64,000 bases of DNA from assembly GCA_033795365.1 (NCBI GenBank), contig JARYGU010000009.1, positions 62,001 through 126,000 on the forward strand, in the 5' to 3' direction. Source of the DNA: JARYGU01 sp033795365. Lineage in GTDB: Bacteria > Pseudomonadota > Alphaproteobacteria > Rhizobiales > Rhizobiaceae. Numbering within the stretch: position 1 is the stretch's first letter; every line of letters begins with the position of its first letter. This document shows, one piece after another, positions 33,015-39,949 of the stretch. The position numbers and the translations under genes are program-made. The notes beneath the pieces were generated by a model, which ran no database searches, was not told the origin of the DNA, and saw nothing but the letters and a program-made list of their open reading frames with translations.

Positions 33015-33353
33015 TCAGTCGCCCGTTCCGGGTTCCGCCGAAAAATACTTCTCGTATTTCTCCTCCACGCCGTCCATTTCCTTCGCCTCGGGCAAAGGAT
33101 CGCGCTTGATCGTGATATTGGGCCAGATCTGTGCGAAATCGGCATTGATCTTCAGCCATTTATCCAGGCCGGGCTCGGTATCGGGCTTGATCGCCTCTGC
33201 AGGACATTCCGGCTCGCAGACGCCGCAGTCGATGCATTCATCCGGATGAATGACAAGGAAATTCTCGCCTTCATAGAAGCAGTCGACCGGGCACACTTCC
33301 ACGCAGTCTGTGTATTTGCAACGGATGCAATTGTCGGTCACGACATACGTCAT
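33015..33353 (-). CDS. fdxA: 7Fe ferredoxin FdxA ([3Fe-4S][4Fe-4S])
   Basis: The 112-residue electron carrier starts MTYVVTDNCIRCKYTDCVEV. Cys9, Cys12, Cys17, Cys21 and Cys25, and the second set Cys40, Cys43, Cys46 and Cys50 (ECIDCGVCEPECP), match the ligand pattern of Azotobacter ferredoxin I, with one 3Fe and one 4Fe cluster. The C-terminal extension of 60 residues is normal for the group. It follows the S4-domain gene and the helicase gene on the same strand, a conserved alphaproteobacterial order; its redox partner is not evident. Confidence 0.94.
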   Translation of the reverse strand: MTYVVTDNCIRCKYTDCVEVCPVDCFYEGENFLVIHPDECIDCGVCEPECPAEAIKPDTEPGLDKWLKINADFAQIWPNITIKRDPLPEAKEMDGVEEKYEKYFSAEPGTGD

Positions 33354-33535
33354 GATTCACTCCAGAAACTCTCGTCATTCGGGAAGGGGCGGCGACATCG
33401 TCCGCAGAATCGCACCTGCGAACTGTCTGCCGCAAACCGGGCATACCCGTTACGCGGAGTTTGGAGGTAAAGGCTTTAATAGCGCAATGCAAGGATAAAC
33501 CATCGCAAAAATGCCGACTTAGAGGGTAGAGTTTT

Positions 33536-33955
33536 CTAATCCTCGTGCCGATCGCCGGCGCCGTGCAAGTGATCGATTTCCCGCCGTTCGCGTTTGGTCG
33601 GCCGTCCCGCGCCCCGCTCCCGTGTCGCCTGCTCGAAGAGGTTGCGCTCCGTCTTCGGCGGCAGTGGCGGTGTGAGGTCCTCGTAAAGAAGCCTCGCTTC
33701 CTCATAGGGTCCCCGTCGCGTGCCCGGAAGAAGAACCTTTACCACCAGGTCGTGGCGGTCCAGTGAAAGCGCGATCACATCGCCCGGCTTGACGGAAAAG
33801 GCCGGCTGGCGAACGGTCACGTCGTTGACCGCCACATCTCCCGCCTCGACGGATTTTGCCGCGAGCGAACGGGATTTGCGAAGCCGCGCAAAGAACAGCC
33901 ACTTGTCGATGCGCTGGCGCGCAAAAGCCTGTGGCTGTTCCTTTCCGTTCGGCAT
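33536..33955 (-). CDS. S4-domain RNA-binding protein, Hsp15 family
   Basis: The 139-residue product has an S4 RNA-binding domain near the N-terminus (QRIDKWLFFARLRKSRSLAAKSVEAGDVAVNDVTVRQPAFSVKPGDVI) and a basic C-terminal tail (GRPTKRERREIDHL). Hsp15 binds free 50S subunits with a stalled peptidyl-tRNA and helps to recycle them. The start is ATG 33955 with TAGGAGCC upstream. Only 5 bp separate it from the stop of the Suv3-like helicase gene, so the two are very likely made together. This coupling of an RNA helicase with a 50S-rescue protein is noted as a finding. Confidence 0.9.
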   Translation of the reverse strand: MPNGKEQPQAFARQRIDKWLFFARLRKSRSLAAKSVEAGDVAVNDVTVRQPAFSVKPGDVIALSLDRHDLVVKVLLPGTRRGPYEEARLLYEDLTPPLPPKTERNLFEQATRERGAGRPTKRERREIDHLHGAGDRHED

Positions 33956-33960
33956 GGCTC

Positions 33961-36900
33961 CTACTTCTTCATCTGCTCCTTGAGAGCGGCCAGCTTCGCA
34001 AAGGGCGAATCCGGATCGATCGGCTTTTCCTTGCGCGGAGGGCGGGCTTCGAATTTTTGCTGCGGCTTGCCGCCCCTGTCGGACCTGTCGTGGCGTTCGC
34101 CGCGTTCCGGACGGTTGCCCTGCGGCTTTGCGTCGCGGCCGTTGGCGTGAGCGGGCCTTCCGCCCTGGGGACGGCCTTCCCGGCGGTCGCCGGACTGGTT
34201 GCCGCGTCCGCGGTCTCCACGCTGATCGCCCTGACGGCCGCGATGCTGCCCGCCGTGGCGCTGGTTCTCGTTGCGGCTGCCGGGCCGCCAAAGCAGGACG
34301 GGTTTTGCCTCGACAGGTTCGGCATCGCCCGATGGCGTGGCCGCGTCGGCGGCGGGCGCGTCCTGCGGAGCAGATAGGTCTCCGGAAGCGACCTCCGCGG
34401 GGGCCGGGGAGGCGACGGCGGTCTCGCTCTCCGATTCGGACGCGTCCGCATCGTCGTGATCGGCCTTTTCGGCCTCACCGGCTTCCGCAGCCGGGGCCGC
34501 CTCAGCAGTCGGCGCAGCGGAGCCATTCTGCGAAGCCAGGAACGCCGCAGCCTCTTCCGACTTGACGCTGTCTGCGCGGTAGCCGAGCCCCTTCAGAATC
34601 TCTTCCATGTCGTCCGGCGTAGCACCGAGAATGGAAAGCATCGCCGTGGTCGTCGTGAAGCGCCGTCCGTCATAGGCGCCGTCCGGGCGTGGCGTGCCCG
34701 GCTTCCACTGCAGGAGCGGGCGGATAAGGTCGGCGAGGCGCTCGAGGATGTCGATGCGAACGGCGCGTTTTCCGAGGAAGCGGAAGCCGGCGAGCTTGTA
34801 GAAGGTCCGCTCGAAGCTCGGATCGGTCACGACCGAGGTGCGCCCGGCGGCGAGCACCGGGATCAGTTCTCCGTAGCCCGGCTTGTCGAGGCCGTCGTTC
34901 TTCAGTGCCCATAGGAGGGTGATGAGTTCGGCGGGGGCGGGCTTCAGGAGCGCCGGCATGAAGATGTGATAGGCACCGAAGCGGATGCCATGCTTGCGGA
35001 TAGAGGCCCGGGCGTCCTGGTCCAGCGCCTTCACCTCTTCGGCGACATCGCGGCGGAAAAGAACGCCGAGATTTTCCACGAGCTGGAAGGCAAGGCCCTT
35101 TGCAAGGCCTTCGAGATCCTCGGCGCGCGACAGATCGTCAAGCGGCTTCAGAACCGTGGCGATGTGATAATTGACAAAACGCTCGACGCGGGCGGCGACA
35201 TGGTCGCGGGCATTCCCGGTCAACTGCTCGTCGGCGAGCAGGATGACGCGGGGGCGCATGACGTGATCGCTGGAGGAAAGGCGCGCGACAGGATCGCCGA
35301 GCCAGCGGACATTGCCGTCGGAGCCGAGGGCAAGATCACCGTTGCCGGCTGCGTGCAGCCGTGCGGCACGCGCCTCGAATTCGAGCGCAAGCGCCTTCTG
35401 AGCGGCCGCCTGTACGGCTTTCGCATCCGGGCCTTCCGTGCCCGAGGCAAGCGTGAACCGGAAGCCGGCCAACTGCCCTACATGATGTCCTTCCACGAAG
35501 ACATCGCCATTCACACTGATTTCCGCTTCCAGCATCGCATTCTCTCTCAGGCGCTTCATGAGCACAGATGTCCTGCGATCAACAAAGCGTTTCGTCAACC
35601 TCTCATGTAGCGCATCGGACAATCGGTCTTCGATTTCCCGCGTCTTTTCCTGCCAGTGTGTCGGATCGGCAAGCCATCCGGGACGATTCGAGACATAGGT
35701 CCAGGTCCTTATCTGGGCGATTCGCGCCGAAAGCGTGTCGATCTCGCCATCCGTGCGATCTGCCCTGCGCACCTGATCTGCCATGAAATCTTCGTTCACC
35801 GCGCCGCGCCGGACAAGATCGGTATAGAGGGTGGAGATCAGATCGGCATGCTGGGCCGGCGTTATACGCCTGTAATCGGGAAGTGCACACGCCTCCCAGA
35901 GCTTTTCGACGCGGTCGGGCGAGCTTGCCATGTCGGCCACGTCGGGGTAGCGGGACAGATGATCGAGCGCCTGCTGATCGATGGCCGGCAGCGCCCGCGT
36001 CAGGCCGTTGACAAGCGGCGGCGCGTCGAGGCTCCTCTTCAGGCTTGCGATCGAATCGAAATCGAGGTTCTTCGAGCGCCATTGCAGGACGCGGACCGGA
36101 TCGAATTCGTGCATCTCGATACGCCGGACGAGCTCGTCGTCGAAGGGATCGACCCGGCCGGTGACGCCAAAGGTGCCGTCGCGCACGTGGCGCCCCGCGC
36201 GTCCCGCGATCTGGCCGATCTCGGCGGGATTGAGATTGCGGTACTGGTAGCCGTCGAACTTCCGGTCCTGTGCGAAGGCAACATGGTCGACGTCGAGATT
36301 GAGCCCCATGCCGATCGCATCCGTCGCGACCAGATATTCGACGTCGCCCTCCTGGTAGAGCCCGACCTGAGCGTTCCTGGTGCGCGGCGAAAGGGCGCCG
36401 AGGACGACGGCCGCCCCGCCGCGCTGACGGCGGATGAGCTCGGCAATCGCATAGACCTCGTCGGCGGAGAAGGCGACGATGGCGCTGCGCTGCGGCAAGC
36501 GGGTAATCTTCTTCGAACCGGCATAGAAGAGCTGAGACAGACGCGGCCGCTCGACGACTGTGATGCCGGGCAGCAGATGCTCCAGGATCGGCTTCATCGT
36601 CGCCGCTCCGAGAAGCAGCGTCTCGTCGCGTCCGCGCAGGTGCAGAATTCGGTCGGTGAAGATATGACCGCGCTCGAGATCTCCGGCGAGCTGCACCTCG
36701 TCGATCGCCACAAAGGAGGCGCGTGTTTCTCGCGGCATCGCCTCGACCGTGCAGACCGAAAAGCGCGCCATATGCGGCGTGATCTTCTCCTCGCCGGTGA
36801 CGAGGGCGACGTTGTGATGCCCGACCTTTTCGACAAGGCGGGTATAGACCTCGCGCGCGAGAAGGCGGAGCGGCAGGCCGATCACGCCGGTTTCGTGCGC

Positions 36901-36999
36901 CACCATGCGCTCGATCGCGTAATGGGTTTTTCCGGTATTGGTCGGGCCGAGGACCGCGATGACGCCGCGGCCGCTCAAGATCTTCGGTGCAAAAGTCAA
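33961..36999 (-). CDS. Suv3-like DEAD/DExH RNA helicase with disordered RG-rich tail
   Basis: The 1012-residue protein is a superfamily 2 helicase of the Suv3 group, the mitochondrial degradosome helicase that derives from alphaproteobacteria. Walker A GPTNTGKT is at residues 18-25, motif II is DEVQ (100-103) as in Suv3, motif III is GAAT, and motif VI QIAGRAGR is near 265. A Suv3-type C-terminal helical region follows. From about residue 795 the sequence becomes low-complexity: an Ala/Glu/Ser acidic part, then an Arg-Gly-Gln-rich stretch (about 900-985), likely disordered and RNA-binding. The start is TTG 36999. Its RNA partners in bacteria are unknown. It is co-transcribed with the Hsp15-like gene. 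Confidence 0.9.
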   Translation of the reverse strand: MTFAPKILSGRGVIAVLGPTNTGKTHYAIERMVAHETGVIGLPLRLLAREVYTRLVEKVGHHNVALVTGEEKITPHMARFSVCTVEAMPRETRASFVAIDEVQLAGDLERGHIFTDRILHLRGRDETLLLGAATMKPILEHLLPGITVVERPRLSQLFYAGSKKITRLPQRSAIVAFSADEVYAIAELIRRQRGGAAVVLGALSPRTRNAQVGLYQEGDVEYLVATDAIGMGLNLDVDHVAFAQDRKFDGYQYRNLNPAEIGQIAGRAGRHVRDGTFGVTGRVDPFDDELVRRIEMHEFDPVRVLQWRSKNLDFDSIASLKRSLDAPPLVNGLTRALPAIDQQALDHLSRYPDVADMASSPDRVEKLWEACALPDYRRITPAQHADLISTLYTDLVRRGAVNEDFMADQVRRADRTDGEIDTLSARIAQIRTWTYVSNRPGWLADPTHWQEKTREIEDRLSDALHERLTKRFVDRRTSVLMKRLRENAMLEAEISVNGDVFVEGHHVGQLAGFRFTLASGTEGPDAKAVQAAAQKALALEFEARAARLHAAGNGDLALGSDGNVRWLGDPVARLSSSDHVMRPRVILLADEQLTGNARDHVAARVERFVNYHIATVLKPLDDLSRAEDLEGLAKGLAFQLVENLGVLFRRDVAEEVKALDQDARASIRKHGIRFGAYHIFMPALLKPAPAELITLLWALKNDGLDKPGYGELIPVLAAGRTSVVTDPSFERTFYKLAGFRFLGKRAVRIDILERLADLIRPLLQWKPGTPRPDGAYDGRRFTTTTAMLSILGATPDDMEEILKGLGYRADSVKSEEAAAFLASQNGSAAPTAEAAPAAEAGEAEKADHDDADASESESETAVASPAPAEVASGDLSAPQDAPAADAATPSGDAEPVEAKPVLLWRPGSRNENQRHGGQHRGRQGDQRGDRGRGNQSGDRREGRPQGGRPAHANGRDAKPQGNRPERGERHDRSDRGGKPQQKFEARPPRKEKPIDPDSPFAKLAALKEQMKK

Positions 37000-37437
37000 A
37001 GGGTGCCCCGGAAAGGTTCAATCGATGCCGCGCGGAATTGGCCGCCGACGGCAAGGAACAAATGACCATCGCGGAAGGCTATGGCAAGAGGCGAGCCGAG
37101 CGATTTGGGATTTTCGTCGTTATAGGTGCTTCAAGCCGGCTTTCGGCCGCTTATTTTAAGAATCGGAACAGCAGTGGAACGAATCGGAGACGAATCGCTG
37201 ACTCGCGAAGATTCAGCGTTTGTTCACGGCTACATGTTGATTATCTTTCGCCCGCCTCCACCAGATGCTGAATCCGGTTTTCGCCTGTTTGGAGGACGGG
37301 CGCTCTGCCGTTAATCTTTTCACGAGCTTGCGGATCGACAGATCGACGCGCTTGTGCCCGCAGTTTTCACTGCAGCTCTCCGACAGCCGTGCCCAAGACC
37401 TTGCTTGTCGTCAAAGGCGATATAAGGGGCTTCCGCA
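37000..37437. other. Divergent intergenic region with GANTC cluster and repeated element
   Basis: This 438-bp gap separates the helicase (minus) and phosphatase (plus) starts. It holds five GANTC motifs in 55 bp (37160, 37181, 37192, 37200, 37210) and another at 37270, far denser than expected by chance. Part of the cluster is one copy of a 50-bp element also present at 54926-54975. No gene with a credible start is visible; short plus-strand frames through it lack ribosome sites. Confidence 0.6.
37176..37225 (+). repeat. Intergenic 50-bp element, copy 1
   Basis: The first 24 bases (GGAACGAATCGGAGACGAAT, then CGCT) match copy 2 on the minus strand at 54975-54952 in 23 of 24 positions. After a 19-base variable middle the two share TTTGTTC at the same distance. 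Function is unknown; it may be a binding site or a small dispersed repeat. Confidence 0.6.
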
Positions 37438-37899
37438 ATGCCAAAGCTTCGTATCCTGTTCGTCTGTCTCGGCAATATATGCCGCTCTCCGCTTGCGGAA
37501 GGAATATTGCGGCATGTCGCAGCCGAGAGGGGGCGTTCGGATCTGTTCGAGATCGATTCAGCCGGAACAGGAGGATGGCATATCGGAGATCCGCCCGATC
37601 CCCGAACCATTGCCGTTGCACGCCGTCACGGCATCGACATTTCGGATCTTCGCGGCAGAAAATTGCGGGACGCCGATTTCGATGATTTCGACCTGCTTCT
37701 TGCTCTCGATCGCGGCAACCTGCATATGCTGACAGGGCTTGCGCCACCGCGGCACGCCGGCAAAATCCAACTCTTTGCCCGCCATGCGCTCAGAAAGGCA
37801 ATCGACGTGCCTGACCCCTATTATGGCGCTCCGGAGGATTTCGAGGCGGTTTTTCACCTGCTTTACAGCGGGTGTTCCTCGATTGTCGGAGACCCGTAA
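37438..37899 (+). CDS. Low-molecular-weight protein-tyrosine phosphatase
   Basis: The 153-residue enzyme hydrolyses phosphotyrosine. The P-loop VCLGNICRS gives nucleophile Cys10 and Arg16 at the N-terminus, and the general-acid loop is DPYYG near the C-terminus. These are the complete catalytic set. In rhizobia such phosphatases are linked to exopolysaccharide control when they lie beside a BY-kinase, but no kinase is present here. The start is ATG 37438, behind AGGGG. The last 37 bases overlap the end of the convergent thpR gene. Confidence 0.92.
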   Translation: MPKLRILFVCLGNICRSPLAEGILRHVAAERGRSDLFEIDSAGTGGWHIGDPPDPRTIAVARRHGIDISDLRGRKLRDADFDDFDLLLALDRGNLHMLTGLAPPRHAGKIQLFARHALRKAIDVPDPYYGAPEDFEAVFHLLYSGCSSIVGDP

Positions 37900-38444
37900 G
37901 CCGAGATCGGCTCCGACAGGGGAAATACCTCTTCCGTGAGGTACGGACCGCCACCGACCGACTCCTTGGACGACATCAACACGAAGCGATCAACCGTGAA
38001 GGGAGAGGTCTGAAAGTTGCCGCGCCCGGAGAGATAGGAAACCACATCATCCAGCCGCGCATTCCGCAGCCGCGCCAGGGTCACGTGCGGAGTGAACTTG
38101 CGCGGATCGGCCGGAAGCCCGAGCCGCTGGCAGATGCGTTCTATTTCCGCCTGCAGCGCGAACATCTCGGGGGCGGGGGTGACCCCCGCATAGATGGAAT
38201 GCGGCTTCTTGGAGCCGAAGGAGCCGACGCCGGAAAGGGAGAGCTGGAATTCCGGCCGGTCGATGCGGTCCAGCCGGTCGACAACCTCGTCAGCGGTTCG
38301 ACCGTCCACATCGCCGATGAAACGCAGCGTGATATGGTAGTTCTCCACATCGATCCATCGGGCTCCGGGAAGGCCTCCCCGCAACAACGACGCGCTCATG
38401 GCGGCGTTACGCGGAACTTCGAGGGCGATAAACAGTCTCGGCAT
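37863..38444 (-). CDS. thpR: RNA 2',3'-cyclic phosphodiesterase ThpR
   Basis: This is a 2H-phosphoesterase of 193 residues with two HxTx motifs, HITL (in NYHITLRFIGDV) and HVTL (in FTPHVTLARLRN), as in LigT/ThpR. It opens 2',3'-cyclic phosphates at RNA ends; the true substrate in bacteria is uncertain. The start MPRLFIALEVP is canonical. It converges with and overlaps the phosphatase gene by 37 bp. Confidence 0.92.
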   Translation of the reverse strand: MPRLFIALEVPRNAAMSASLLRGGLPGARWIDVENYHITLRFIGDVDGRTADEVVDRLDRIDRPEFQLSLSGVGSFGSKKPHSIYAGVTPAPEMFALQAEIERICQRLGLPADPRKFTPHVTLARLRNARLDDVVSYLSGRGNFQTSPFTVDRFVLMSSKESVGGGPYLTEEVFPLSEPISAYGSPTIEEHPL

Positions 38445-38532
38445 GGCGAGCTCCCCGAATCTTTAGAGGTATGTCTAGCGAATCATGCATTTGCCCAGGG
38501 TGCAACCCTTATTTCGCACCTGCAAAATCCAT

Positions 38533-39174
38533 TCACCCGTTCTCCAGCGATTTCATGAAATCTTCTGCGGCGGGCAATATTCTCTCGACCATGACGGCGA
38601 TGCCCTTGCCGTTCGGATGCATGCCGTCTTCGAGCTGGAGGCCTGCCTGCGTGACCACCCCGTCGAGGAAAAATGCGTAAAGAGGTACACCATGCTTCTC
38701 CGCGAGGCGCTTGTAGATGCCGTTGAAGCGCTCGGCATAGTCCGGGCCCATGTTCGGCGGCGCCATCATTCCCGCAAGAAGGACGCCTATGCCGCGTCCC
38801 TTGAGCTTGGCGATCATCGCATCGAGATTCTTTTCGGTCTGTTCCGGCGGGATGCCACGCAGGGCGTCGTTGGCGCCGAGTTCCAGGATAACGCCTTTCG
38901 TGCCATCCGGCACCGACCAGTCTATGCGGGCCAATCCGCCGGAGGTCGTATCGCCGGAGACCCCTGCATTCGCAATAGTCACGTCGTAGCCTTTCGCCTT
39001 CAGCGCCTTTTCCAATTGGACCGGAAACGCCTCCTCGGCAGGAAGCTGGTACCCCGCCATCAGGCTGTCGCCGAAGCCAACCAGCGGCAGCGGTTCGGCC
39101 GCAGCCTGCCCGGCCCATGCGAAAGTTGAAAACACGAGCGCGGTGAAAATTCCGTGAGCAGGTTTAAACATCAT
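38533..39174 (-). CDS. tesA: SGNH/GDSL lipase-esterase, TesA-type
   Basis: The 213-residue product has a Sec signal (MMFKPAHGIFTALVFSTFAW) ending near AAAEP. The SGNH blocks are GFGDSLMAGY (nucleophile Ser), NAGVSGDTTSGG, GANDALRG, and the C-terminal DGMHPNGKG with the catalytic Asp-His. TesA (acyl-CoA thioesterase I, protease I, lysophospholipase L1) acts in the periplasm. The start is the first of two ATGs at 39174, with AGGGA upstream. It is divergent from a YbbA/YbbP-type ABC system, the same tesA-ybbA-ybbP arrangement as in E. coli. Confidence 0.93.
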   Translation of the reverse strand: MMFKPAHGIFTALVFSTFAWAGQAAAEPLPLVGFGDSLMAGYQLPAEEAFPVQLEKALKAKGYDVTIANAGVSGDTTSGGLARIDWSVPDGTKGVILELGANDALRGIPPEQTEKNLDAMIAKLKGRGIGVLLAGMMAPPNMGPDYAERFNGIYKRLAEKHGVPLYAFFLDGVVTQAGLQLEDGMHPNGKGIAVMVERILPAAEDFMKSLENG

Positions 39175-39238
39175 TCCACTGTCCCTAAATTGCCCCTGCG
39201 GCAACGCTTCCTTACCTCCAGATATAGGGCAGATTCTC

Positions 39239-39949
39239 TTGGCCAAAACCATCATCGACCTGAAAAAAGCGGATTTGACGCTCGGGCAGGCAGCCGCCTC
39301 GGTCCATGTCCTCAAGGGCATCGATCTTTCGATCCGCGCCGGCGAATCCGTCGGCATCGTCGGGCCGTCCGGTTCCGGCAAGTCGACATTGCTGATGGTG
39401 CTGGCGGGATTGGAGCGGCTCGACCGGGGAGAAATCCACATCGACGGCGCTCCCCTTCACACCATGAACGAAGATCAGGTCGCGGACTTCCGCGGCCGGA
39501 CGATCGGCATCGTCTTTCAGTCCTTCCACCTTATCCCGAACATGACGGCGCTGGAGAATGTCGCCGTTCCGCTGGAGCTTGCCAACATCCGTGATCCGTT
39601 TGCCATCGCGCGGCGCGAGCTGGAGGCCGTCGGCCTCGGAGCGCGGCTTTCCCACTATCCTGGGCAGCTTTCCGGAGGCGAACAGCAACGCGTGGCGATC
39701 GCGCGGGCGTTGGCACCTTCTCCGAAGCTCCTCATCGCCGACGAACCGACCGGCAATCTCGATACGGAGACGGGACGACAGATCGCGGATCTGCTTTTTT
39801 CGCAGCAGGCGGAGCGCGGCATGACGCTGGTGCTCGTCACCCATGATCCGGCGCTTGCGGCACGCTGCGGAAGGCAGGTCAGGATGCGATCGGGGGAAGT
39901 GGTCGCCGATGCCGCACCCGCCGCCGTCAGCCAAGCGGTGCCGGCATGA
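39239..39949 (+). CDS. ABC transporter ATP-binding protein, YbbA/LolD-like
   Basis: The 236-residue ATPase belongs to the MacB/LolD group. Walker A GPSGSGKST near residue 41, Q-loop VFQSFHLIPNMTALENV, signature LSGGEQQRVAIARAL, Walker B LLIADEPTGNLD, and H-loop VTHDPALA are intact. The start is TTG 39239 (MAKTIID). It overlaps the following permease start by 4 bp (ATGA), a coupled pair. In E. coli the orthologous pair YbbAP has been linked to export or lipid extraction in the envelope, and it lies beside tesA as here. Confidence 0.9.
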   Translation: MAKTIIDLKKADLTLGQAAASVHVLKGIDLSIRAGESVGIVGPSGSGKSTLLMVLAGLERLDRGEIHIDGAPLHTMNEDQVADFRGRTIGIVFQSFHLIPNMTALENVAVPLELANIRDPFAIARRELEAVGLGARLSHYPGQLSGGEQQRVAIARALAPSPKLLIADEPTGNLDTETGRQIADLLFSQQAERGMTLVLVTHDPALAARCGRQVRMRSGEVVADAAPAAVSQAVPA

